The position numbers and the translations under genes are program-made. 64,000 nt of DNA from an uncultured Propionibacteriaceae bacterium (GTDB lineage: Bacteria; Actinomycetota; Actinomycetes; Propionibacteriales; Propionibacteriaceae). The notes below the pieces were generated by a model that worked only from the letters and a program-made list of their open reading frames with translations, did no database searches and had not been told where the DNA came from. The stretch lies in assembly GCA_938012815.1 (NCBI GenBank), contig CALLVV010000019.1, positions 1 through 64,000 on the forward strand, given 5' to 3'. Below are positions 38,448 through 46,301 of this stretch, piece by piece. Numbering within the stretch: the first letter of the stretch is position 1; each line of letters begins with the position of its first letter.

Positions 38448-40339
38448 TTGGCCTTGTGCCGCAACCAGATCGAACCCAGCGGGGGAATGGTCACCTCGGC
38501 GCTGGCTGGGAAGTGTCCCCACGGATCGTCACGTGCAGTGACCACACCCAGGTTGCCGAACTGCCCGGAGCCGTCGTAGGTCTCCGAGTCCGTGTTCAGG
38601 ATCTCCTCCCACTCGCCGTTGGATGGCAGCCCGACGGGGTAGTCGCGCAGCGGCTCGGGGGAAAAGTTGGTGAAACAGGCCACGTGGTTTCCCCGGGAGT
38701 CATTGCGCACCCAGCTCAACGTGTTGTGTCCCCTGTCGTCGGCGTTGATCCAGGTGAAACCCTCAGGGGCGTTGTCCAGTTCGAACAGCGGGGGATTGTC
38801 GCGGTAGATCGTGTTGAGGTCGCGGAACAGCCGCTGCAGACCTCCGTGGCCCCAGAGCTCCGTGACCCACCACTCCAGGCTGGTGGCCTCGTTGAACTCG
38901 GGGCGCTGAGCGAACTCGGAGCCCATGAATATCAGCTGCTTGCCGGGGAAACTCCACATGAACGAGTAGAAGGCGCGCAGCGTTGCGAACTTGCGCCAGT
39001 CGTCCTGGGGCACCTTGTTGATCATCGAACCCTTGCCATGCACGACCTCGTCGTGGCTGACCGGCAGGATGAAGTTCTCCGAGTACTGGTAGACCATCGC
39101 GAACGTCAACAAGTTGTGTTCGTACTGACGGTAGACCGGATCCAGCGCCAAATAGCGCAGGCTGTCGTTCATCCAGCCCATGTTCCACTTGAAACCGAAC
39201 CCGAGCCCATCCTCGTCGACGGGTTTGGTGACTCCCGGGAAACTCGTGGACTCCTCGGCGATCATCATCGTCCCCGGATGGCGTTCGTACATGTGCCGGT
39301 TGACGTAGCGCAGGAAGTCGATGGCCTCCAGGTTTTCGCGACCTCCGTACTTGTTCGGCACCCACTGGCCCTCGGCGCGCGAGTAGTCGAGGTAGAGCAT
39401 GGAGGCCACCGCGTCGACCCGCAGGCCGTCGACGTGGAACTCTGAGAGCCAGTACAGGGCGTTGGAGACCAGGAAGCTCTTCACCTCGTTGCGGCCGTAG
39501 TTGAAGATGTAGGTTCCCCAGTCCATGTGTTCGCCCTGGCGGGGGTCGGCGTGCTCGTACAGGGCGGTTCCGTCGAAACGACCCAACGCCCAGTCGTCCT
39601 TCGGGAAGTGTCCCGGCACCCAGTCGAGGATCACACCGATCCCGGCCTGGTGGAGCTTGTCGATCAGGAACCGCAGATCGTCGGGTTTGCCGAAACGGCT
39701 CGTGGGGGAGTAGTAGCCGGTCACCTGGTAGCCCCAGCTCGGTTCGAACGGGTGCTCCGCCAAGGGCATGAACTCGACGTGGGTGTAGCCCTGCCACTTG
39801 ACGTAGGAGACGAGTTCCTCGGCCAGGTCCAGGTAACTCTTGCCGCGTCGCCAACCACCAAGGTGCACCTCGTAGATGCTCATCGGTTCCTTGTAGGGCT
39901 GCGACTTCTTTCGTTTCTCGATCCACTCATCATCGGACCAGATGTACTTCGACTCGTAGACGATCGAGGCGTTGGCCGGGGCTTGCTCGGAGAACCGGGC
40001 CAGTGGGTCCACCTTCTCCCGCCAGACACCGTCGGGTCCCTGGATGCGGAACTTGTAGAGCGTTTCCTCCTTCAGGCCCTCGATGAAGGTGCCCCACACC
40101 CCGGAACCTGGAATCAGCTGCATCGGGTCGCCGGTCCACCAGTTGAAGTCGCCGATCACCTGCACCGCGCGCGCATTGGGTGCCCAGACCGCGAACCTGA
40201 CGCCTTCGACGGGCCCCCTCTCGTCGTCCTCGACCGTGCACTGGAAGGCGCCGAGACGCTTCCAGAGTTCGGTATCGCCACCGTTGTGGAATCCTTCCAG
40301 GTCCCAGCCGGTCAGCCCGCCAAACGGATCATGCGCCAT
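38444..40339 (-). CDS. glgB: 1,4-alpha-glucan branching enzyme
   Basis: A 631-residue GH13 branching enzyme that makes alpha-1,6 branches. An N-terminal CBM48 (FAVWAPNARAVQVIGDFNWW) precedes the catalytic barrel with FMPLAEHPFEPSWGYQVTGY, nucleophile Asp in GLRVDAVASMLYLDYSR, acid Glu in IAEESTSFPGV and the third Asp in PVSHDEVVHGKGSM. It lacks the long extra N-terminal module of mycobacterial GlgB (about 730 residues) and so is a short form. ATG 40339 has GAGGAG upstream. It follows mak by 10 nt. Confidence 0.96.
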   Translation of the reverse strand: MAHDPFGGLTGWDLEGFHNGGDTELWKRLGAFQCTVEDDERGPVEGVRFAVWAPNARAVQVIGDFNWWTGDPMQLIPGSGVWGTFIEGLKEETLYKFRIQGPDGVWREKVDPLARFSEQAPANASIVYESKYIWSDDEWIEKRKKSQPYKEPMSIYEVHLGGWRRGKSYLDLAEELVSYVKWQGYTHVEFMPLAEHPFEPSWGYQVTGYYSPTSRFGKPDDLRFLIDKLHQAGIGVILDWVPGHFPKDDWALGRFDGTALYEHADPRQGEHMDWGTYIFNYGRNEVKSFLVSNALYWLSEFHVDGLRVDAVASMLYLDYSRAEGQWVPNKYGGRENLEAIDFLRYVNRHMYERHPGTMMIAEESTSFPGVTKPVDEDGLGFGFKWNMGWMNDSLRYLALDPVYRQYEHNLLTFAMVYQYSENFILPVSHDEVVHGKGSMINKVPQDDWRKFATLRAFYSFMWSFPGKQLIFMGSEFAQRPEFNEATSLEWWVTELWGHGGLQRLFRDLNTIYRDNPPLFELDNAPEGFTWINADDRGHNTLSWVRNDSRGNHVACFTNFSPEPLRDYPVGLPSNGEWEEILNTDSETYDGSGQFGNLGVVTARDDPWGHFPASAEVTIPPLGSIWLRHKAK

Positions 40340-40349
40340 TGTCAGCTCC

Positions 40350-41591
40350 TCAAGACTCGATGCTTGCCAGATAATCTACCGGGATACGGATGAAGGTGGG
40401 GCGATTCCGGGATTCATAAACCACCTCATAGACGGCTTTGTCCACCTCATAGGCGGTCAGGACATCCGTCAGAGTTCCGGTGGAACCGGCGTAGCCCTCC
40501 AGGAAGGCCGCCCGGGCCTCGTTCCGCCAGCCTTCGGGGGCGTGCCCTGTGGCCGCGGCGTAGTCAAAGGAGCGCAACATGCCGGCCACGTCCCGCAGCG
40601 GGGAATCGGGTTCGCGTCTCTCCTGCAACGATTTGATGGGCTCGCCCTCGAAGTCGACGTAGCGCCAGCCGTTCCGGGTCGACAGCGCCTGGCCGAGATG
40701 ACAGTCCCCGTGGATGCGCTGGGTCGGCAAGTCGAGTTCCTCAATGGCGGAATAGGCCCGCAGCGCGGGGCCGCGGAACCTCTCGAGCAGCGGAACCTCA
40801 GATGCGGCGGCGTCCAGTCGTGCCCGGAACTGGGCCGCCAGCCTCTGCCCGGGCAGTCTGCCGGTGGGGAAACGGCCGGCCAACAGGCCGTGCACCCGGT
40901 TCAGCTGGTGGCCCAGCTCCCAGGCCTGCTCGCCGAAACCGGTTCCGGTCTCGGCGGCCCGGCAGGCCTCGACGAATCCGTCGCGCGGATCGGGCAGCGC
41001 CTCCAGAAACACCCCGAGGTGCGCCCCGCGCCACTCCCACCAACCGAAGAGCTCCGCCACCGCCCCGGATCCGGACAGGGCCCGGTGCATCTCTACATCG
41101 ACGTTCGGCCCGTTCTCGATGCGACGGAAGATCTTTCCGACGATCAGGTCCCCGAAGAAAATCGACGTGTTCGACTGTTCCCCGAGGTAGCGGCGGCCCG
41201 GGAGCCCCGAAGGGATCTCCCGGGTGGCCACGAAACCCGGTGCGCCGGAGGACAGGCAGCCGAGCAGCGCGGTCATAGCGGTTGGTTCATCCGCAACCTC
41301 CGCGACATCGAAACCGGTGCCCTCCAGCTCAACGCGCGCCAAGGGCTCCGTTGGGCAGTCCCCGGCAGTGTGGAAGGCCAGCGGCACGTGGTACCTCTCC
41401 GTTTCCCCCGTCGGGTAGGCCACTTCCAGCAGGGCGCTTAGCAGTCCGGGGCCGGCCTCTCCCGGCGGCCGGAACCAATCGGTGAGTTCCACCTGGCGGG
41501 GAACCCCGCCGCGGGAACGCCCGGAGAACCACCGGGCATTCTGCGCCAAGGCCCAGAGTGCCGGGAGCAGCGAATCTCGGTTGCCGGTCAT
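40350..41591 (-). CDS. mak: Maltokinase
   Basis: A 413-residue maltokinase (Mak/Pep2), which makes maltose 1-phosphate from maltose and ATP. The kinase core shows QRIHGDCHLGQAL (catalytic loop, HGDCHLGQ) and WRYVDFEGEPIKSLQERR (the metal-binding DFEGEP), preceded by an N-terminal cap (ALAQNARWFSGRSR). Its product is the donor for GlgE, encoded 3 nt upstream. In many actinobacteria mak is fused or adjacent to treS; here it is free-standing and no treS is in the window. Confidence 0.94.
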   Translation of the reverse strand: MTGNRDSLLPALWALAQNARWFSGRSRGGVPRQVELTDWFRPPGEAGPGLLSALLEVAYPTGETERYHVPLAFHTAGDCPTEPLARVELEGTGFDVAEVADEPTAMTALLGCLSSGAPGFVATREIPSGLPGRRYLGEQSNTSIFFGDLIVGKIFRRIENGPNVDVEMHRALSGSGAVAELFGWWEWRGAHLGVFLEALPDPRDGFVEACRAAETGTGFGEQAWELGHQLNRVHGLLAGRFPTGRLPGQRLAAQFRARLDAAASEVPLLERFRGPALRAYSAIEELDLPTQRIHGDCHLGQALSTRNGWRYVDFEGEPIKSLQERREPDSPLRDVAGMLRSFDYAAATGHAPEGWRNEARAAFLEGYAGSTGTLTDVLTAYEVDKAVYEVVYESRNRPTFIRIPVDYLASIES

Positions 41592-41594
41592 GAT

Positions 41595-43595
41595 TCAGTG
41601 CGGGGTGACGTGGAAGATGTGGGCGGGTTTGCCTGGATACAGGCGAACCCAGTTTCTCTCACCCCAGATGTAGGTGTCGCCCGACAACTCGTCATGGACC
41701 TCGACGGCGGCGCCCGGAGGAAGCCCCAACGCCGAAAGATCCAGATACACCTCGGACTCCACGGTGTTGTCAGGATCCAATGAGCAGACAACCAACACGA
41801 CGTCCTCCCCGTCGTGCTTCGAATAGACCATCACCGAGTCGTGCGGGGCGTGGTGGAAGTGGATGTCGCGCAGCTGCTGCAAGGCTTGGTGTTTCTCGCG
41901 GATTCCGTTGAGGGTTCCTAGGAGCAGGTTCAGGTTGGGTTCCTTGGTGAAGTCCCGCGGACGGTACTCGTACTTCTCCGAGTTGAGGTATTCCTCACGC
42001 CCTTGGGCCAAGGGGGTGTGCTCGAACAGCTCGAAACCCGAGTAGACGCCCCACGAGGGCGAGAGCGTGGCGGCCAGGATCGCGCGGATGGCGAAGATCG
42101 CAGGATTCCCGGATTGCAGGTGGAAGGGCAGTATGTCTGGGGTGTTGACGAAGAAATTGGGCCGGTAGTAGGGGGCCATGTCCCGGCTCAGCTCCGTCAG
42201 GTATTCCGTGAGTTCCCACTTCGCCACGCGCCAGGTGAAGTACGTGTACGACTGCTGGAAACCGACTTTTCCGAGGGCCGCCATCATCTGTGGTTTGGTG
42301 AAGGCCTCGGCCAGGAAGATGACCTCCGGGTTGGTCTCGTGCACCCGCTCCAGCAACCAGTCCCAGAACTCCACCGGCTTGGTGTGGGGGTTGTCCACCC
42401 GGAAGATCGTCACGCCACGGTCGATCCACAACCGCACGACCCTCAACACCTCCTGGTAGATGCCCTCGGGGTCGTTGTCGAAGTTCAGGGGATAAATGTC
42501 CTGGTACTTCTTGGGCGGGTTCTCCGCGTAGGCGATGGTCCCGTCCAGGCGGGTGGTGAACCATTCGGGATGCTCCTGCACCCAGGGATGGTCGGGGGAG
42601 GCCTGGAGGGCAAGATCGAGGGCCAACTCCAACCCGAGGGACTTCGCCTTCGCGACGAACCTCTCGAAGGACTCGAGATCACCCAGGTCCGGGTGGATGG
42701 CATCGTGCCCGCCTTCGACCGATCCGATGGCCCAAGGGGAACCCGGGTCGTCGGGGGCCGGGTCGAGACTGTTGTTCTTCCCCTTCCGGAAGGCCGAACC
42801 GATGGGATGGATCGGGGGCAGGTAGGCCACGTGGAAACCCATCGCCGCGATCGCCTCGAGACGCGAGTGCGAGGAGTCGAAACCACCCGAGATCCAGTTG
42901 CCCTCCTCGTCGCGCATGGCCCCCTGGGAGCGCGGGAAGAACTCGTACCACGACGAGTAGAGGGCGCGGCGGCGTTCTACGCGGATCGGGTACTCCTGGG
43001 TGGCGGAGATCGCTTCCCGGGGGCCGAACCGCGCCATGGCGCGTTCGATGGGACGCGAGTTGACCAGATCCTCGATCTCACTGACGGGGGTGTTTGGGTT
43101 CAGCGCCTCGGCCGCGGCGCGTAGCAGGTGGGATGCCGCCATCACACGGGACTGCTCGGCGGTCTCGGCCGCCTCGTGGAAGAGCTCCCGGCCCTCCAGG
43201 CAGAGCAATTCCACGTCCATGCCCAGCGGCAGCTTCGCAAGCGCGTTGTGGCGCCAGGTACCCCAGGGATCGGACCAGCCCTCGACGCGGAAGGTCCAGT
43301 CCCCTTCGGTCGCCATGCGGACATGGGCCTGCCAGATGTCGAGCCCCTTGGGTTCGACCTGGGTCATGTCGATCCGGCGCTGGGTTCCGTGCGGGGCGGT
43401 GAGGATCACCGATGCGTTCACGGCGTCGTGGCCCTCGCGGAACACGTTCGCGCTGATCAGGATTCGTTCATGCGCCACGGCCTTTACCGGGTAGGCGCCG
43501 TCGGCTATCACGGGGGAAACCCCCGTTACCGGGATGCGGCCGAAACCGCCTTCGGTGCGTCGCAGGTGTGCTCTGGCTGGTGTGGGGTGGTTCAC
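41595..43595 (-). CDS. glgE: Alpha-1,4-glucan:maltose-1-phosphate maltosyltransferase
   Basis: A ~666-residue GH13_3 enzyme that extends alpha-1,4-glucans with maltosyl units from maltose 1-phosphate. After the N-terminal beta domain and dimerisation helices, the barrel has YLPPIHPIGSAFRKGKNNSL, the nucleophile Asp in VTIFRVDNPHTKPVEFW and acid Glu in VIFLAEAFTKPQMM. GTG 43595 is preferred because TAGGGT ends exactly 7 nt upstream, predicting a leaderless message; GTG 43604 would add three residues with GGAAG upstream. It is the first gene of glgE-mak-glgB-GNAT/Nudix and is divergent from glgP. Confidence 0.95.
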   Translation of the reverse strand: MNHPTPARAHLRRTEGGFGRIPVTGVSPVIADGAYPVKAVAHERILISANVFREGHDAVNASVILTAPHGTQRRIDMTQVEPKGLDIWQAHVRMATEGDWTFRVEGWSDPWGTWRHNALAKLPLGMDVELLCLEGRELFHEAAETAEQSRVMAASHLLRAAAEALNPNTPVSEIEDLVNSRPIERAMARFGPREAISATQEYPIRVERRRALYSSWYEFFPRSQGAMRDEEGNWISGGFDSSHSRLEAIAAMGFHVAYLPPIHPIGSAFRKGKNNSLDPAPDDPGSPWAIGSVEGGHDAIHPDLGDLESFERFVAKAKSLGLELALDLALQASPDHPWVQEHPEWFTTRLDGTIAYAENPPKKYQDIYPLNFDNDPEGIYQEVLRVVRLWIDRGVTIFRVDNPHTKPVEFWDWLLERVHETNPEVIFLAEAFTKPQMMAALGKVGFQQSYTYFTWRVAKWELTEYLTELSRDMAPYYRPNFFVNTPDILPFHLQSGNPAIFAIRAILAATLSPSWGVYSGFELFEHTPLAQGREEYLNSEKYEYRPRDFTKEPNLNLLLGTLNGIREKHQALQQLRDIHFHHAPHDSVMVYSKHDGEDVVLVVCSLDPDNTVESEVYLDLSALGLPPGAAVEVHDELSGDTYIWGERNWVRLYPGKPAHIFHVTPH

Positions 43596-43602
43596 AGGAA
43601 CC

Positions 43603-43608
43603 ACCCTA
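43603..43608 (-). promoter_or_regulatory. -10 element of glgE (leaderless)
   Basis: TAGGGT on the minus strand, 7 nt before GTG 43595. It lies back-to-back with the glgP -10 (43650-43655) in a 60-bp region. Confidence 0.4.
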
Positions 43609-43649
43609 TCTTCCTTCTTCAGGGTTTCGTGTGCCGGGGTGAGTCAATG

Positions 43650-43655
43650 TAATTT
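43650..43655 (+). promoter_or_regulatory. -10 element of glgP (leaderless)
   Basis: TAATTT, 6 nt before GTG 43662 and directly abutting ATG 43656, which would be upstream of the predicted transcription start. Confidence 0.4.
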
Positions 43656-43661
43656 ATGCTC

Positions 43662-46211
43662 GTGCGTGCATTCCGACGATTCACCGTTCATCCTGTGCTA
43701 CCCGAACGCATCGCGAAGCTCGATGCGCTGGCGAAGAATCTTCGCTGGTCGTGGCATCAGGAAACCCGGGATCTTTTCCGGGCAATCGACCCGAAACTGT
43801 GGGAGGAAGTGGGAGAGGACCCCGTGAAACTGCTGTCCGCGGTGCGTCCCGAACGGGTCCAGCAGCTCGCGGCCGACCACGTCTTCGCCCGTAACGTGGG
43901 TCTCCTCCACGACGATCTGGTCAACTACCTCTCCGCCGACCTGTGGTTCCAGCGCTACGCCGCCGAGAACAAGGGAGCGCCCGCGGGCATCGGCTACTTC
44001 TCCGCCGAGTTCGGCGTCAGCCAGGTGCTTCCCCAGTACTCGGGTGGCCTGGGAATCCTCGCCGGCGACCACCTGAAGGCGGCCTCCGACCTCGGCCTGC
44101 CCCTGATCGGGGTCGGCCTGCTCTACCGGTTCGGGTATTTCCGGCAGTGGCTGAACGCCTCCGGGTGGCAGCAGGAACGCTACCCGGTGCTGCCCTCCAA
44201 CGAAATGCCAGTGGCCCGCCTGCTGGATTCCGCCGGGAACCCGCAGGAGATCAGCGTGGAGGTCTCCGGGCGGGAGGTCTTCGCCTCCATCTGGGTGGCC
44301 TCCGTCGGCCGCATCCCGCTGCTGATGCTCGACACCGACCGCGACGACAACGACCCTGAGGCCCGCAACATCACTGACCGGCTCTACGGCGGCGGCACCG
44401 AGCATCGTCTCGCGCAGGAGGTCGTCCTCGGCATCGGTGGTGTCCGGGCACTGCGCCGCTACTGCGAGATCACCGGTCGTCCCCAGCCCGATGTCTACCA
44501 CTGCAACGAGGGCCATGCCGGGTTCCTCGGTTTCGAACGCATCCGCGAGTACCTGGCCGATGGGCATGACCTTCCCACTGCCATCGAGCTGACCCGCGCC
44601 GGAACCGTCTTCACCACCCACACTCCCGTGCCGGCGGGAATCGACCGTTTCGACAAGAGCCTCGTGGAGCACCAGTTCGCGAACTTCGATCCCGGGCTGC
44701 CGCTGGATGCCATCATGTCCTTCGGTTCCGAGACCTACCACGGCGGCGACCCGTCGCGTTACAACATGGCCGTCCTCGGGTTGAGGCTCGGCCAACGCGC
44801 CAACGGTGTCTCCAAGCTTCACGGCGAGGTCTCGCGGGAGATGTTCAACGGCCTGTGGCCGGACTTCGACGCCACCGAGGTGCCCATCGGTTCCGTCACC
44901 AACGGCGTCCACCACCGCACCTGGATCCACCCGGAGCTCCTGGAGATCCTGAGGGCACACACCGACGACGCCAGCACTGTGGTCGACGGCTACGACTGGG
45001 CCGCCATCCAGGAAGTGGACGACGACACCCTCTGGGGCCTGAAACGGCAGCTGCGTTCCTCCATGATCCAGATGGCGCGGAAACGCCTGGCGGAGTCCTG
45101 CAGGGCGCGGGGCATCCCGGCCGACTGGACTTCCGAGGCGCTGAACCCGCGGGTGCTGACCCTCGGTTTCGCCCGTCGCGGCGCCTCCTACAAGCGCCTG
45201 ACGCTGATGTTGTCGAACCCGGAGCGCCTGAAGGCTCTCCTCAACCACCCCACCACGCCCATCCAGATCGTGATCGCGGGCAAGGCCCATCCGGCCGACA
45301 ACGTCGGCAAGTCACTGATCCAGCAGATGGTGCAGTTCTCCGACCAGGACGACGTGCGCGGCAAGCTGGTCTTCCTGCCCGACTACGACATGTCCCTGGC
45401 CCGCCCCCTGTACCCGGGCTGCGACGTGTGGGTCAACAATCCCCTGCGCCCCTACGAGGCCTGTGGCACCTCCGGCATGAAGGCAGCCCTCAACGGCGCC
45501 GCGAACCTGTCGATCCGCGACGGCTGGTGGGACGAGCTGTATTCACCGAGGTTTGGTTGGGAGATTCCCTCGGCGGAGGGCATCGCGGACCAGGCCGAGC
45601 GTGACGCCGCGGAGGCCGAATTCCTCTACTCGATCATCGAGAACGAGATCATCCCGCGTTTCTACACTCTCGACGCGAACGGAAACCCCACCGAGTGGCT
45701 CAAGATGATGCGTGACTGCATCTCCGAGCTCGGCCCGGAGATCCTCGCCTCCCGCATGGTCCGCGACTACGTCACCGACTACTACACCCCGGCTGCGCGG
45801 TCCCTCGCAGCCCGGAACGATGATGACGTCGCCACCGACCTGGCGGAGTGGAAGGAACGGGTCCGCCGCGACTGGCACACCGCTCAGGTCGTCGGTCTCG
45901 ACATCGGTGTCATCGGGCAGCTCGAGACCGGCACCGTCCTGCGCCCGACCGTCGATGTCCGGCTCGGTGCCCTGAGGGCCGAGGACGTCGCGGTGCAGCT
46001 GATCTTCGGCGACGTCGACAACGAGGACAGGCTCCACAACATCCGCAAGTACCCGACGGTCCCCGTCGGGGAGGCGGACGGGGTGACCCGGTTCGTCGCC
46101 GAGGTCCCCACCCGCTACGCGGGACAGATCGGTTGTCTGGCCCGCATGGTGCCCTCGCATCCACTGCTGGCCAGCGACTCCGAGATGGGGTTGTCCGCCG
46201 TCATCAGGTGA
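43662..46211 (+). CDS. glgP: Alpha-glucan (glycogen) phosphorylase
   Basis: An ~849-residue GT35 phosphorylase of the actinobacterial/archaeal type that releases glucose 1-phosphate. The N-terminal DUF3417 part (LRWSWHQETRDLFRAIDPKL) is followed by GIGYFSAEFGVSQVLPQYSG, the glucan site and the pyridoxal-phosphate lysine region EACGTSGMKAALNGAANLS. The ATG at 43656 adds MLV; I prefer GTG 43662 because the family typically begins MRA-RRFTV-PVLPE and TAATTT lies 6 nt upstream. It degrades the polymer made by the divergent glgE operon. A strong bidirectional terminator follows. Confidence 0.95.
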   Translation: MRAFRRFTVHPVLPERIAKLDALAKNLRWSWHQETRDLFRAIDPKLWEEVGEDPVKLLSAVRPERVQQLAADHVFARNVGLLHDDLVNYLSADLWFQRYAAENKGAPAGIGYFSAEFGVSQVLPQYSGGLGILAGDHLKAASDLGLPLIGVGLLYRFGYFRQWLNASGWQQERYPVLPSNEMPVARLLDSAGNPQEISVEVSGREVFASIWVASVGRIPLLMLDTDRDDNDPEARNITDRLYGGGTEHRLAQEVVLGIGGVRALRRYCEITGRPQPDVYHCNEGHAGFLGFERIREYLADGHDLPTAIELTRAGTVFTTHTPVPAGIDRFDKSLVEHQFANFDPGLPLDAIMSFGSETYHGGDPSRYNMAVLGLRLGQRANGVSKLHGEVSREMFNGLWPDFDATEVPIGSVTNGVHHRTWIHPELLEILRAHTDDASTVVDGYDWAAIQEVDDDTLWGLKRQLRSSMIQMARKRLAESCRARGIPADWTSEALNPRVLTLGFARRGASYKRLTLMLSNPERLKALLNHPTTPIQIVIAGKAHPADNVGKSLIQQMVQFSDQDDVRGKLVFLPDYDMSLARPLYPGCDVWVNNPLRPYEACGTSGMKAALNGAANLSIRDGWWDELYSPRFGWEIPSAEGIADQAERDAAEAEFLYSIIENEIIPRFYTLDANGNPTEWLKMMRDCISELGPEILASRMVRDYVTDYYTPAARSLAARNDDDVATDLAEWKERVRRDWHTAQVVGLDIGVIGQLETGTVLRPTVDVRLGALRAEDVAVQLIFGDVDNEDRLHNIRKYPTVPVGEADGVTRFVAEVPTRYAGQIGCLARMVPSHPLLASDSEMGLSAVIR

Positions 46212-46219
46212 CCCGGGCC

Positions 46220-46236
46220 GTGCCCTGCCGGCACGC
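46220..46236. terminator. Small hairpin after glgP
   Basis: CGTGCC (46220-46225) and GGCACG (46231-46236) with a 5-nt loop, upstream of the larger terminator. Confidence 0.3.
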
Positions 46237-46244
46237 CGCAACCG

Positions 46245-46284
46245 GAAAGCCCCCGCGGGGAAAGGAGCCCGCGGGGGCTTTCCC
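46245..46284. terminator. Bidirectional terminator between glgP and glgX
   Basis: A 16-bp perfect stem, GGAAAGCCCCCGCGGG (46245-46260) with its complement at 46269-46284, and an 8-nt loop. The A/T-ended stem gives a U-rich flank in both directions. It lies between convergent genes. Confidence 0.85.
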
Positions 46285-46301
46285 GTGTCAGTGGCCCGGA
46301 A

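Noticed and set aside
43698..45290. 530-codon minus-strand frame over glgP
   Set aside because: Shadow of a highly conserved phosphorylase with no ribosome-binding site or known domain.
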